Shown here in pieces: positions 27,088 through 37,713 of a stretch of 49,389 nt of DNA. Positions within the stretch are counted from its first letter, which is position 1, and every line of letters begins with the position of its first letter. Position numbers and translations under genes: made by a program. This DNA is from Patescibacteria group bacterium. GTDB lineage: Bacteria; Patescibacteriota; Microgenomatia; UBA1406; GWC2-37-13. The stretch is taken from NCBI GenBank assembly GCA_026415975.1, contig JAOAFZ010000002.1, positions 1-49,389 on the forward strand, given 5' to 3'. The notes below the pieces were generated by a model. The model did not search any database, had not been told where the DNA came from, and saw only the letters and a list, made by a program, of their open reading frames with translations.

Positions 27088-28086
27088 ATGGCAAATTATG
27101 AGGTAGTCAATCCCAATAATAGCCCTTATTCAGATTCATCATTATCTCGGCAACCGCAACCCCATCGCGTGGAGTTTTATCTTCCCGGGGGCGGCGAGAG
27201 ACGACTGCTCCGTGAGATCGGAATTAGGGGACGGTTGGGAAGCGTATATAACCTGGTTGGTGAATACATTTTGCAAAGAGTGCGCCATGGGAAATCTCCG
27301 TTTCCTATACTGGATAACGGCCTGTACGACGGTTCCGGGGCAAAAGCCTTGCTTGAAATGGCTATGCATAAAGTCGATGAGCAATATCGTCACTCTATGC
27401 AACCAATGCTCTATGGCATCGACATTAACGGAAAAAGCATTCGTCGTTCTGAAAAAACGCTTGGGCAGTATATCAAGGAGGGAACAGTCCATATCATGCA
27501 GATGGACGCAACTGCCATCGATTCCTCGCAGTTTCCCCGGTGCAGCATGAGCACGTGTATCGAAGTTCTGGGTGTCGGGTTAAAAGGAGCAAATAATCAA
27601 GCACTCCAGAATTTGTTCCAGGGGATTTCAGAGATACTCGAAGAGGACGGAACGGTATTTATTACCTACAAAAACGAGGGGCTTGAAGAACAAACCCGGG
27701 CACATACGCTCTGGGCCGGCGGGCTAAAGGGCCATCCGCTGAAATTCCAGGAGGTTGATGCTCTCGCTGATAAATTTTTCCGTTATCGGGACTGGTACGG
27801 GCAGATGCTCCTCACCGATCTGGGTCCCGGCGATCCCTCACGAGGGGTGCTTGGGGGTACGGTATGGCCCTATCAGATTGGACAATCCGATCCGGAAAAT
27901 TTTTATCTCCCGAATGCATTTGTTCCTGTTCCACTTTACACTTTTAGGTACCGGGAAACTCCGGCCGGAGTGGTACCGATTAATTATCCTATTTACTATA
28001 TCGGGGTTTTTTCGCCAGATCCAAATATGCTCAAGTTCCCGAACGCCCATCTGCATCAAGTGGAGAGTCCCGACGCTATCCGGTAA
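27088..28086 (+). CDS. SAM-dependent class I methyltransferase-like protein
   Basis: The 332-residue product has a Rossmann-type methyltransferase core in the middle. DNGLYDGSGAKALLEMAM corresponds to motif I, LYGIDINGKSI to the acidic end of strand 2, HIMQMDATAID to motif III, TCIEVLGVGL to motif IV and LEEDGTVFITYKNEG to the strand after the Gly-turn. The first 60 residues are unlike known families. There is no NPPY motif, so it is not PrmC, although it sits between the release-factor and L31 genes, where prmC often lies. The C-terminal 100 residues contain many aromatic and Pro residues. ATG 27088 is chosen because TATACT (27075-27080) ends 7 nt upstream. The substrate is unknown. Confidence 0.7.
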   Translation: MANYEVVNPNNSPYSDSSLSRQPQPHRVEFYLPGGGERRLLREIGIRGRLGSVYNLVGEYILQRVRHGKSPFPILDNGLYDGSGAKALLEMAMHKVDEQYRHSMQPMLYGIDINGKSIRRSEKTLGQYIKEGTVHIMQMDATAIDSSQFPRCSMSTCIEVLGVGLKGANNQALQNLFQGISEILEEDGTVFITYKNEGLEEQTRAHTLWAGGLKGHPLKFQEVDALADKFFRYRDWYGQMLLTDLGPGDPSRGVLGGTVWPYQIGQSDPENFYLPNAFVPVPLYTFRYRETPAGVVPINYPIYYIGVFSPDPNMLKFPNAHLHQVESPDAIR

Positions 28087-28236
28087 ACGGACTGCAATCA
28101 GGTACTCGTGTAGTTTCCGATAATTCTCCGCGTACGCAATATTGAAGTAGCGGTTAATGATCATGCGAGGAGGTGCCGCTTCTGTTAATTCTCCACTTGC
28201 ACTACCTAAATAGCCCGTGATATAATTGCGTTTCAT

Positions 28237-28539
28237 ATGAAAGTCAATATCCATCCGAAATTCTTTGAAGATGTCGTTGTGACCTGCCGATCTTGTGGAG
28301 CTACCTTTACCACCGGCTCGACAAATCCGAACATCGTGATGGAAGTGTGTAACAAATGCCATCCGTTTTATACCGGGGAACAGCGCTTTGTAGATACGAA
28401 AGGACGCGTTGAAAAGTTTGCTAAACGCATGGAGGATGCGAAGAAATACGCAGACCTGCGAAAAAACAAAAAAGATAAAAAATCCGGTTCAGCCGGTAAA
28501 GAAAGCAAGTCCTTGCGCGAACTTTTAGGAGAAGTCTAA
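28237..28539 (+). CDS. rpmE: 50S ribosomal protein L31 (zinc-binding type)
   Basis: The 100-residue product starts [24 protein letters not shown] and CNKC form the four-Cys zinc site of the C+ type of L31. [20 protein letters not shown] is the family signature. The C-terminal 30 residues are a basic, Ser/Lys-rich extension ([12 protein letters not shown]), which makes the protein longer than the usual 70. TGA-TATAAT (28218-28226) ends 10 nt before the ATG. rpmE next to a prfA-like gene is a common bacterial neighbourhood; here a methyltransferase lies between them. Confidence 0.95.
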   Translation: MKVNIHPKFFEDVVVTCRSCGATFTTGSTNPNIVMEVCNKCHPFYTGEQRFVDTKGRVEKFAKRMEDAKKYADLRKNKKDKKSGSAGKESKSLRELLGEV

Positions 28540-28549
28540 CAGAACGATC

Positions 28550-28635
28550 TGGTATAATACAATACCGTTTCACGGAGACCTCAGGTTTTCCTTTCAAGGA
28601 TAGAAAATAATTACTATTTCCTGACGAGTGAATCT
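28550..28635 (+). promoter_or_regulatory. Promoter and candidate L10 leader of the rplJ-rplL operon
   Basis: TGG-TATAAT (28550-28558) is an extended -10 that lies 77 nt before the rplJ ATG, so the transcript has a leader of about 70 nt. The leader can fold as an outer stem CAGG (28582-28585) with CCTG (28620-28623), enclosing a hairpin TCCT-TTCA-AGGA (28589-28600) and a weak hairpin TAG...CTA (28601-28616). In many bacteria the L10-L12 complex binds such a leader to repress its own synthesis. The match is by position and shape, not by a covariance model. Confidence 0.55.
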
Positions 28636-29184
28636 ATGCCCAACAAAAAGAAAGTGTCACAGGTGGAATCGTACTCCAGCCTCGTCGAATCAAACCCCGA
28701 TTTTTTCGTCGTTTCCTATGATCGTACCACGCACAAGGCGATGGAAGATCTCCGGAAAAAACTCCGCGAAGCGAACTCATCGCTGACGGTTCTTAAAAAT
28801 ACCCTCTTCGAGAAGGCGATCGAGAAGCAGGCCGTTTCCAATGAAGCTATTGGCGAGATCAAAGAGAAGGCCTTCCCGCTCAAGGGATCCTCTGCCCTTG
28901 TTACCACATCCGGCGACTGGAGCACCGGCCTCAAGGCTTTTGCCGAATATATCAAGAAGGATCAAACCATGGCATTCAAGTTCGGTTTCCTTGACGGTAC
29001 TGCCTATGACGGGAAGTCAATGGAATCGATCGCCAAGCTTCCGGCGAAGCCCGAACTTATGGCTAAGGTAATTGGCGTTATCAAGAGTCCGATGGTGAAG
29101 ACTGTTGTCTCGTTCAAATTTACCATGCAGACGTTTGTTACCGTTCTTAGCGAAGCCGCCAGAAAAGAAGAAGCATCCAGCTGA
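28636..29184 (+). CDS. rplJ: 50S ribosomal protein L10
   Basis: The 182-residue product is the base of the ribosomal stalk and binds 23S rRNA, L11 and the L12 dimers. The N-terminal domain has the L10 pattern: VESYSSLVESNPDFFVVSYD, LRKKLREANSSLTVLKNTL and the KGSSALVTTSGDW strand. The C-terminal helix (KTVVSFKFTMQTFVTVLSEA) is the L12 docking site. The usual upstream genes rplK and rplA are not here; rpmE precedes it. There is no Shine-Dalgarno sequence. Confidence 0.93.
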   Translation: MPNKKKVSQVESYSSLVESNPDFFVVSYDRTTHKAMEDLRKKLREANSSLTVLKNTLFEKAIEKQAVSNEAIGEIKEKAFPLKGSSALVTTSGDWSTGLKAFAEYIKKDQTMAFKFGFLDGTAYDGKSMESIAKLPAKPELMAKVIGVIKSPMVKTVVSFKFTMQTFVTVLSEAARKEEASS

Positions 29185-29211
29185 TTATTAATTTATCAAC
29201 CCAAATTCAGT

Positions 29212-29619
29212 ATGGCAGATGAAATCAAACTCAGCGACAAGCTGCAGAAAATCGCAGAGCAGATCGAAGGACTCAACGTCCTGGAACTTTCTGAACTCGC
29301 GAAGTACCTTGAAGAGAAGTTCGGCGTGTCCGGTATGCCTATGATGGCAGCCGCACCCATGGCAGGCGGCGCAGTGGCTGCAGCTGCGGAACCCGTCGAA
29401 GAAAAGACGGAGTTCACCGTCGAGATCACAGATGCTGGAGCCAACAAACTCAGCGTGATCAAGGCCGTACGTGAACTCGTCCCGACCCTCGGACTAATCG
29501 ACGCGAAAAAACTCGTCGAGTCGGCACCGAAGGCCGTTCTCGAGAACGTCAAGAAGAAAGCCGCCGAAGAGGCCAAAGCCAAACTCGAGGCTGCCGGTGC
29601 GAAGGTCGCCCTGAAGTAA
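29212..29619 (+). CDS. rplL: 50S ribosomal protein L7/L12
   Basis: The 135-residue product has the N-terminal dimerisation domain ([20 protein letters not shown]), an Ala/Gly/Met-rich hinge and the C-terminal domain with [20 protein letters not shown]. In the C-terminal domain the usual GLGLKEAK loop reads [10 protein letters not shown]-terminal extension of about 12 residues ([14 protein letters not shown]) is Ala/Lys-rich. It forms the flexible stalk that recruits GTPase factors. It lies 27 nt after rplJ and is followed by a strong terminator. No Shine-Dalgarno sequence is visible, even for this normally highly expressed gene. Confidence 0.95.
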   Translation: MADEIKLSDKLQKIAEQIEGLNVLELSELAKYLEEKFGVSGMPMMAAAPMAGGAVAAAAEPVEEKTEFTVEITDAGANKLSVIKAVRELVPTLGLIDAKKLVESAPKAVLENVKKKAAEEAKAKLEAAGAKVALK

Positions 29620-29643
29620 CACTCAAGTACGATCCTTTCAAAC

Positions 29644-29755
29644 CCGTCCCGCCCGACCGGTCCTTCGGGACCGCGTCGGGACGAGGCAACGGCGGTATAC
29701 GCAAGGTACCGGTTCGCCGTTGCCGAGTGTTCCGTCACTTTTTCTTCTACTTTTT
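29644..29755 (+). terminator. Double hairpin with T-tracts after rplL
   Basis: The first hairpin has the inner stem GGTCC-TTCG-GGACC (29659-29672) with outer pairing CCCGAC/GTCGGG. The second has a perfect 10-bp stem, GGCAACGGCG (29685-29694) with CGCCGTTGCC (29715-29724). T-rich runs (TTTTTCTTCTACTTTTT) follow at about 29739-29755. Together they form a strong intrinsic terminator for the ribosomal operon. Confidence 0.75.
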
Positions 29756-29905
29756 CCGCTTCCTGCAGTCTGAAGTTACCGAACCATGGCTACGATGCGT
29801 TCGTAAATCGAATTGGGATTTCCGGAGCGTACAGGTTTCGCAAGATAGTAACTATTTCTTACACAAGAATACAATATCGTACTATATCTTTTCTCTCGGG
29901 CATGG

Positions 29906-29934
29906 TTGAAAATTTGAGACGAAACCATTAGAAT
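29906..29934 (+). promoter_or_regulatory. Consensus promoter of gyrB
   Basis: TTGAAA (29906-29911), a 17-bp spacer, and TAGAAT (29929-29934) end 8 nt before ATG 29943. The predicted transcript starts at or next to the start codon. Confidence 0.75.
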
Positions 29935-29936
29935 GA

Positions 29937-31901
<1,965 letters not shown>

Positions 31902-31931
31902 TTTCATTATAAGTACTATAAAATTGCGCCT

Positions 31932-32447
31932 ATGGATCTCAGTAAACTGAAGACAGGGAAGAAAGTTCCCGAGGAAGTGAATGTTGTTGTTGAAATTCCA
32001 CAGGGATCGTACATCAAGTACGAGATGGACAAGGATTCAGGATTCGTCATGGTAGATCGTTTCGCATTTACCGCTATGGCGTACCCCTTCAATTATGGAT
32101 TCATTCCGAATACCCTTGCCGCCGATGGTGATCCGACTGATGTTCTCGTGATTTCATCCTATCCTGTGCATCCTGGTTGTGTTATTCCCGCCCGCCCGGT
32201 TGGTATGCTGGAGATGGAGGATGAAGCCGGTGTGGATACGAAGATTCTTGCTGTCCCGACAGCAAAAGTTGACCCGTTTTATGCGAAGATCGGAGAAATA
32301 GACGACCTTGGTGACGCTATTTTAAATAAAATCCGCCATTTCTTTGAGCATTATAAAGAACTCGAGCCCGGAAAATGGGTCAAACTCAAGGGCTTCCTGC
32401 CCCGCGAGAAAGCCTACGAGGACATTACCAGATCAGCCCAGAAATAA
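31932..32447 (+). CDS. ppa: Inorganic pyrophosphatase (family I)
   Basis: The soluble enzyme of 171 residues hydrolyses pyrophosphate and pulls biosynthetic reactions forward. Active-site blocks are intact: [33 protein letters not shown] (with the metal-binding Asp cluster), [11 protein letters not shown], and [22 protein letters not shown] (31917-31922) ends 9 nt before the ATG. The length is typical. Confidence 0.96.
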   Translation: MDLSKLKTGKKVPEEVNVVVEIPQGSYIKYEMDKDSGFVMVDRFAFTAMAYPFNYGFIPNTLAADGDPTDVLVISSYPVHPGCVIPARPVGMLEMEDEAGVDTKILAVPTAKVDPFYAKIGEIDDLGDAILNKIRHFFEHYKELEPGKWVKLKGFLPREKAYEDITRSAQK

Positions 32448-32550
32448 TTCCATGAAAAAATGTTTCTGTTTTTTGATCACGGACTTTCCAGACACTTCTG
32501 TGTCGTTTCTTCAAAGACAGAGATGTGCTGCCTCACGTGTTTCATGGAAT
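32447..32550. repeat. 11-bp inverted repeat framing the ppa-phosphodiesterase gap
   Basis: ATTCCATGAAA (32447-32457) and its exact complement TTTCATGGAAT (32540-32550) enclose 82 nt. Inside is a second small hairpin, GACAC-TTCT-GTGTC (32491-32504). The arms could pair in RNA as the base of a structured leader, or mark the ends of a miniature element. No known riboswitch is recognised. Confidence 0.5.
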
Positions 32551-32576
32551 CAGGAACGGGGAGGTACGAAGCCAGT

Positions 32577-33134
32577 ATGAAGATCGGCATTGTTTCAGAC
32601 ACGCATGATGATGTCCCGTATTTTGCATCAATTGCTGCATTATTTGCAAAGCAATCACCGGAACTTATCATTCATTGTGGCGACTGGGTAGCGCCATATT
32701 CCGTGGTAGAATTCGGGAGAGCAATTGATGCAGTCCTTCCGGGAATGACCATCCGGGGAGTGTTCGGTAATAATGACGGTGATCAGTTCCGCATTCTTGA
32801 GGCAATAAGAGACGAAAAACTGAATATTGATATCGCTAAAGATATACTTGAAATCCCGGCAGAACGTGAGGGAGACCGTCCGGTTGCGATATATCACGGA
32901 ACAGAAGAGAAGATCGTGAACGCTCTTACCGGCTACGGGGAGTATCGTGCGGTCTTCCGTGGGCATACCCACATACCCAAAGTTCTTATGCATGAAACCC
33001 GATACGGAAAAGTACTTGAAGTAAACCCTGGTACTGCGTCATCGTATTCTCGGGGTCGCGTTACCAAGCGGGGTAGCGTGGCAATTTACGATTCTGAGGC
33101 AAACTCAGCTGAATTATTATTTTTCGACCGGTAG
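32577..33134 (+). CDS. YfcE/MJ0936-type metallophosphodiesterase
   Basis: The calcineurin-like phosphoesterase has 185 residues. The metal-binding motifs appear in order: SDTHDD near the N-terminus, HCGDW, GNNDGD, and GHTHIPKV near the C-terminus with EVNPGTASS. The family hydrolyses phosphodiesters in vitro; the natural substrate is not established. ATG 32577 starts directly at MKIGIVSDTHDD, as expected for the fold; an ORF start 117 nt further up is unlikely. GGGGAGG lies 12 nt before the ATG, the closest thing to a Shine-Dalgarno sequence in this region, although the spacing is long. gyrA follows after 25 nt. Confidence 0.88.
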   Translation: MKIGIVSDTHDDVPYFASIAALFAKQSPELIIHCGDWVAPYSVVEFGRAIDAVLPGMTIRGVFGNNDGDQFRILEAIRDEKLNIDIAKDILEIPAEREGDRPVAIYHGTEEKIVNALTGYGEYRAVFRGHTHIPKVLMHETRYGKVLEVNPGTASSYSRGRVTKRGSVAIYDSEANSAELLFFDR

Positions 33135-33159
33135 GGTATCTACAACCAGTTAGACAGCT

Positions 33160-35781
33160 ATGGATCAGGACAATAACAACGAAGTTAACGGAAGTATTGA
33201 GTCAGGCAACACACTTGATTTTGCCGGGCAAACCCGTGACACCACCGAGATTTCCTCGGAGATGAAGCGTGCCTATCTGGACTATGCCATGTCGGTGATC
33301 GTTTCTCGCGCACTACCGGACGTTCGTGATGGTTTAAAGCCTGTTCATCGCCGTATCTTGTATGCCATGTATCGCCTGGGTTTAAATTCACAGGCGCGTT
33401 TTTCAAAGTCCGCAGGTGTGGTAGGAGAGGTACTCGGTAAGTTCCATCCCCATGGCGATTCGCCCGTATATGAGGCACTGGTTCGTCTTGCCCAAGAGTT
33501 TTCAATGCGTTACCCCCTGGTACGGGGACAGGGTAACTTTGGCTCGATCGATGGAGACCCGCCTGCTGCGATGCGTTATACGGAAGTGAAACTCAACAAA
33601 ATCGCCGATGAAATGCTCGGCGATATTGATAAAGATACAGTGCCCTGGCAAGATAACTTCGATGGACGCATTCAGGAGCCAAAATATCTTCCCGCAAAGC
33701 TTCCTAACCTGTTGCTGATGGGTGCAGAAGGCATTGCTGTCGGCATGGCTACGAAGACTCCACCGCACAACCTGACCGAGGTTTGTGATGCAATTATAGC
33801 CCTTATCGAAACCTCCCGTCTGGAAAAGTCGCCAGATGAAAACGCAGTGGCGTCTAAAGTTTCCCCAACCCCCGGGACTGAAACAGTAGAGAACACCGAA
33901 GTACAAAAGACAGGCAATGCACGCAAGGATATGGAGAAGCTTGTGTTCGATGCCACCGTGGAAGATCTCATGCACCATGTAAAGGGACCGGATTTTCCAA
34001 CGTACGGAACAATTTACGGTACTGCAGATATAAGACAAGCATACTCAACCGGGCGTGGAAAGATTATGGTCCGCGGTGTTATCGAAGAGGAAGAGGTGTC
34101 GAAAGGTAAAACGGCAATAATAATTCGCGAATTACCATATCAGGTGAACAAAGCGAATCTGGTGGAAAAGATTGCGCACCTGGTAATGGATAAAAAAATC
34201 ACAGGCATCAGCGATCTGCGCGATGAGTCGGACCGCGATGGTATCCGCGTGGTGATTGAATTAAAACGGGATGCATCATTGAAAAAGGTAGTTAACAACC
34301 TCTATAAATACACAGAACTTCAGACATCATTTCCGGTAAATATGGTATGTCTGGTAGACGGCGTCCCACAGACGCTGTCACTGAAGTCTATACTAGAATA
34401 CTACATTAAACACCGGGTCGGTATCGTAATCAACCGCACCGAGTTTGAATTGAAGCAGGCAAAAGCCCGCGCGCATATTCTGGAGGGACTGCTGATTGCC
34501 ATTGACAATATCGATGAAGTGATCGAGATAATACGCAAGTCTCCGGATGAACCTGCTGCCAAGTCGCGGCTCATGGAACGCTTCGGACTATCCGCGATAC
34601 AGTCCCAGGCAATTCTTGATATGCAGTTAAAGCGCCTTACCGGTCTGGAGCGCGATAAAATCGAAGAAGAGCTTCGCCAGCTTAAAGAGCTGATCGTTTA
34701 TCTGGAAAGCCTGCTCACCGACATTTTTCAGATCATGGGAGTAATAAAAGAAGAGGTTAGATATCTAAAAGATAAATACGGCGACAAGCGTCGGACAAAG
34801 GTCGTAGCTGCCCGGCCGGGCGAGATTTCCGACGAACAACTGATCGAGAACAAAGAGGTGATTGTAGTACTAACCAAAGAGGGATACATAAAGCAAGTGC
34901 CGCGTGAAACATTTAAGGTACAGGGACGTGGTGGAAAAGGAGTCGCTGGAATTGAAACCAAAGAGAACGATAACGTGTTTGCGACTGTTGTAGCCCACAC
35001 GCACGATCATATGATGTACTTTACCAACATGGGCCGCGTATTCCTTACACGGGTATGGGATATCCCCCAGGGCAGTCGTACATCAAAAGGAAAAGCGATT
35101 GTAAACCTCTTAAACCTGCGACCGGAAGAACGGGTTACATCAGTGCTCGGTTACAGTACAGACTCGGTGCCGGAGAATATGCTCATTGTTATGGTTACTA
35201 AGAAAGGTACTGTTAAAAAAACACCTTTTAAAGATTTCAGCAACATTAAGAGCAACGGGTTAATCGCTATTAAGCTGGATGAAGGTGATGAGCTTCTGAT
35301 GTCAAAGATGACTGATGGCAATCAGAACGTAATTCTGACCTCCCGCGGTGGGAAAACTATTGTCTTCCCCGAAGCGGAGATACGCGCCACCGGGCGTTCT
35401 TCTATGGGGGTTCGGGGTATGATACTTGATGGAGACGATGAAGTAACTGCCGCAGACGTTTTTAATCAGTCCGAATACTCAAAGAGCCTTTTGGTAATAT
35501 CAGAGCGGGGGATTGGAAAACGCTGTGCTCTGAAGCTTTTGAAAGGACAACACCGTGGAGGTAAAGGTGTCCGGATTGCACCAGTCGATAAAAGAACCGG
35601 AAAGATTGTATTTGTGGCAATAATTGGTGATGAAACAGCAGTTATGATTACGAGTAAGAGTGGTCAGGTTGTTCAGATTCCGCTTGGTGACATACCATCG
35701 TACACCCGTGAAGCAAAAGGTGTCATACTGATGCGGTTCTCCGATACGAACGATAGTGTTGTCAGTGCTGCGTTCATCTAA
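33160..35781 (+). CDS. gyrA: DNA gyrase subunit A
   Basis: This breakage-reunion subunit of 873 residues has an intact winged-helix domain with [18 protein letters not shown] and the catalytic Tyr near residue 140 in [12 protein letters not shown]. The C-terminal six-bladed DNA-wrapping domain has a GyrA-box of the form QGRGGKG (canonical QRRGGKG) and a second RGGKG repeat, supporting gyrase over topoisomerase IV. An extra segment of about 45 residues, rich in Ser/Glu/Thr/Pro, interrupts the tower region between [10 protein letters not shown] and [15 protein letters not shown] (about residues 218-264). The start lies 25 nt after the phosphodiesterase stop, with no Shine-Dalgarno sequence. Confidence 0.96.
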   Translation: MDQDNNNEVNGSIESGNTLDFAGQTRDTTEISSEMKRAYLDYAMSVIVSRALPDVRDGLKPVHRRILYAMYRLGLNSQARFSKSAGVVGEVLGKFHPHGDSPVYEALVRLAQEFSMRYPLVRGQGNFGSIDGDPPAAMRYTEVKLNKIADEMLGDIDKDTVPWQDNFDGRIQEPKYLPAKLPNLLLMGAEGIAVGMATKTPPHNLTEVCDAIIALIETSRLEKSPDENAVASKVSPTPGTETVENTEVQKTGNARKDMEKLVFDATVEDLMHHVKGPDFPTYGTIYGTADIRQAYSTGRGKIMVRGVIEEEEVSKGKTAIIIRELPYQVNKANLVEKIAHLVMDKKITGISDLRDESDRDGIRVVIELKRDASLKKVVNNLYKYTELQTSFPVNMVCLVDGVPQTLSLKSILEYYIKHRVGIVINRTEFELKQAKARAHILEGLLIAIDNIDEVIEIIRKSPDEPAAKSRLMERFGLSAIQSQAILDMQLKRLTGLERDKIEEELRQLKELIVYLESLLTDIFQIMGVIKEEVRYLKDKYGDKRRTKVVAARPGEISDEQLIENKEVIVVLTKEGYIKQVPRETFKVQGRGGKGVAGIETKENDNVFATVVAHTHDHMMYFTNMGRVFLTRVWDIPQGSRTSKGKAIVNLLNLRPEERVTSVLGYSTDSVPENMLIVMVTKKGTVKKTPFKDFSNIKSNGLIAIKLDEGDELLMSKMTDGNQNVILTSRGGKTIVFPEAEIRATGRSSMGVRGMILDGDDEVTAADVFNQSEYSKSLLVISERGIGKRCALKLLKGQHRGGKGVRIAPVDKRTGKIVFVAIIGDETAVMITSKSGQVVQIPLGDIPSYTREAKGVILMRFSDTNDSVVSAAFI

Positions 35782-35790
35782 ACTGCTTTT

Positions 35791-35819
35791 TTGCATTTAG
35801 AGCGTCGGTACGATATAAT
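35791..35819 (+). promoter_or_regulatory. Consensus promoter of folD
   Basis: TTGCAT (35791-35796), a 17-bp spacer, and TATAAT (35814-35819) end 5 nt before ATG 35825. This is a clear leaderless start. Confidence 0.75.
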
Positions 35820-35824
35820 TTGTT

Positions 35825-36721
35825 ATGGAGATTCCGTGTACCGATATTCGCAAGGTAATAGAGGAGCGCCTTGCGACGGATGTATCCTTACTTGTGGCAC
35901 AGGGAAAACGGATTCAACTCACGACGGTTCTCATCGGATCAGCCGAAGAACAGCTTTCCTTTGTTCAGATCAAGCAAAAACTCGCTAGCCGGCTCGGAAT
36001 CGGTTTCCGATTTATTCACCTGAAAAAAACACCACTGTACGAGTCGTTTATACGGCTCATTAAAGAGGAGACTTCCAATCCGGCAACAACTGGCATAATA
36101 ATACAGTTGCCATTACCGCACACTCTTCAGAGTGATACTCTCTATTCAATAATCCCCGTACTCAAAGAGGTCGAAGGACACCGGGAAAAATCGCCGTTCC
36201 TGCCACCTATCGGCAGAGCAGTACTTACCGGATTGAAGTATGCTTTTTTTCAGTCTCTTGACTATGACAAAATCTTAGTGCAGGAAAGCGATAAAACATT
36301 TTTCCACTCACATCTGAAGTTCAAGAAAGTAGTACTGATTGGCAGGGGGCTTACCGGTGGTCTTCCAATCGGCAAAACCCTCACTCATTTCGGTATTCCC
36401 TATGTTAACATCTCATCATCAACCGATCCGACTATTGCTCATGAATTTATTGGATCAGCAGATGTAATCATTACTGCGGTAGGAAAACAGGTCATTACAC
36501 CCGATATGATCAAAACCGGTGCGATTCTTCTTAATGTGGGTCTGCGCTCTGAAAACGGAAAACTACGGGGCGATTACGATGAGACCGAGATAGCGGAAAA
36601 AGCCGGCGCCTATACGCCCACCCCGCGCGGATTGGGGCCGATAGATGTCCTTTATATGTTCCGGAACCTCGTAGATGCTGCACAACTCCAGACTAAATCA
36701 GTTACAGTTCTTCCTCGATAG
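35825..36721 (+). CDS. folD: Divergent FolD (methylenetetrahydrofolate dehydrogenase/cyclohydrolase)
   Basis: The 298-residue product has the two-domain FolD fold: TTGIIIQLPLP in the N-terminal part, a Rossmann NADP domain with VVLIGRGLTGGLPIGKTL, and TPTPRGLGPIDVLYM near the end. Catalytic Lys is kept in FVQIKQKL, but the preceding Tyr of the YxxxK motif is Phe. The PDKDVDG block reads VLKEVEG, and the PCTPxG motif is replaced by RAVLTGL. The family normally interconverts methylene-, methenyl- and 10-formyl-tetrahydrofolate. With these changes one activity may be lost or altered. A promoter ends 5 nt before the start; miaA follows within 16 nt and is probably co-transcribed. Confidence 0.82.
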   Translation: MEIPCTDIRKVIEERLATDVSLLVAQGKRIQLTTVLIGSAEEQLSFVQIKQKLASRLGIGFRFIHLKKTPLYESFIRLIKEETSNPATTGIIIQLPLPHTLQSDTLYSIIPVLKEVEGHREKSPFLPPIGRAVLTGLKYAFFQSLDYDKILVQESDKTFFHSHLKFKKVVLIGRGLTGGLPIGKTLTHFGIPYVNISSSTDPTIAHEFIGSADVIITAVGKQVITPDMIKTGAILLNVGLRSENGKLRGDYDETEIAEKAGAYTPTPRGLGPIDVLYMFRNLVDAAQLQTKSVTVLPR

Positions 36722-36736
36722 GATATTCAACATGCT

Positions 36737-37681
36737 GTGAAAACTATCCACGTAGTCACCGGACAGACAGCTACAGGAAAAACACAATTTGCTCTTAACC
36801 AGGCAGCACGTACTGGAGGAGCGCTCATTAATTTTGATGCCCGTCAAATATATCGGGGACTTGATATTGTTACAGGAAAAGACACCAAAGGCGCCCACTT
36901 TTCTGTATGGAATAAAGTCAACGGAGTAACGGCCGGCTTTTACCTAATGGAAAAAGGAATTCCGCTCTGGCTTTATGATATAATTGAACCCGGAGTGCCC
37001 TTCTCCGCATTCGAGTATGAGCAGGTAGCTCTGCCTGTTCTCGATCACTTGCTTAAGCTTCATGACACCGTGTATCTGGTCGGTGGTAGCTATTTTTACC
37101 TCTACAATCTCCTGTATCAGCAGACACTCACCACCGCTCCGCCTGATATGAAGCTTCGAGAATTACTAAGGTCAAGAACGCTCGAGGAGCTTCAGCAGCT
37201 TGCATACACCTTAAATGAGGATGATTTTCTGAATCTGAATAATAGTGATAAGATGAACCCCAGGAGGTTGATCCGGTTCATTGAGCGGGCGCGACTTGGG
37301 GAACGACATACCGGGAGTCTTTCCTTTGAACCGGTTATACACCGGAAGCTGGGGCGGAAACCGGAAGAACTGAAGCTTGTCTATACAGCATTCCGTTTTG
37401 CGGATACCGGTAGCTTAAAAAGGCGAATAGAACGCCGCATTGAGTCACGACTTGACGAAGGAGCACTCTCGGAGGTGCAGTCGCTCATACAGTCCGGAGC
37501 TGACTTTAATTCTCCCGGTTTTAATTCAATTGGCTACCGTCAGATCGCAACGTATTTGTCCGGTACGGCAACCCGGGAGTGGTTGATCAGGGAATGGGGG
37601 ACGAAAGAAAGACAGTTTGCAAAAAGACAAATGACATTCATGAGACGTGATCCTCATCTTATCTGGTTCACTATCCCTTGA
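36737..37681 (+). CDS. miaA: tRNA dimethylallyltransferase
   Basis: The 314-residue enzyme adds a dimethylallyl group to A37 of tRNAs that read codons starting with U. The P-loop is GQTATGKT, followed by NFDARQIYRGLDIVTGK (the family's D..QxYRGxDIxTxK motif). YLVGGSYFYLYNLL and a C-terminal FNSIGYRQIATYL are also typical. The start is GTG at 36737; a nearby ATG at 36732 is out of frame and stops at once. It lies 16 nt after folD with only a weak box (GATATT), so co-transcription is likely. Confidence 0.92.
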   Translation: MKTIHVVTGQTATGKTQFALNQAARTGGALINFDARQIYRGLDIVTGKDTKGAHFSVWNKVNGVTAGFYLMEKGIPLWLYDIIEPGVPFSAFEYEQVALPVLDHLLKLHDTVYLVGGSYFYLYNLLYQQTLTTAPPDMKLRELLRSRTLEELQQLAYTLNEDDFLNLNNSDKMNPRRLIRFIERARLGERHTGSLSFEPVIHRKLGRKPEELKLVYTAFRFADTGSLKRRIERRIESRLDEGALSEVQSLIQSGADFNSPGFNSIGYRQIATYLSGTATREWLIREWGTKERQFAKRQMTFMRRDPHLIWFTIP

Positions 37682-37713
37682 AATGAACGCTCCGGCATGA
37701 AATAATGAATACC

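Noticed and set aside
27838-28362. Minus-strand frame opposite the methyltransferase and rpmE
   Set aside because: The part in the 28087-28236 gap looks mildly protein-like, but the frame runs through two conserved genes and has no promoter box. I judged it a shadow.
29196-29738. 180-codon Ser/Ala-rich minus-strand frame opposite rplL
   Set aside because: It is the antisense of an Ala/Lys/Glu-rich gene and its terminator; the composition follows from codon bias.
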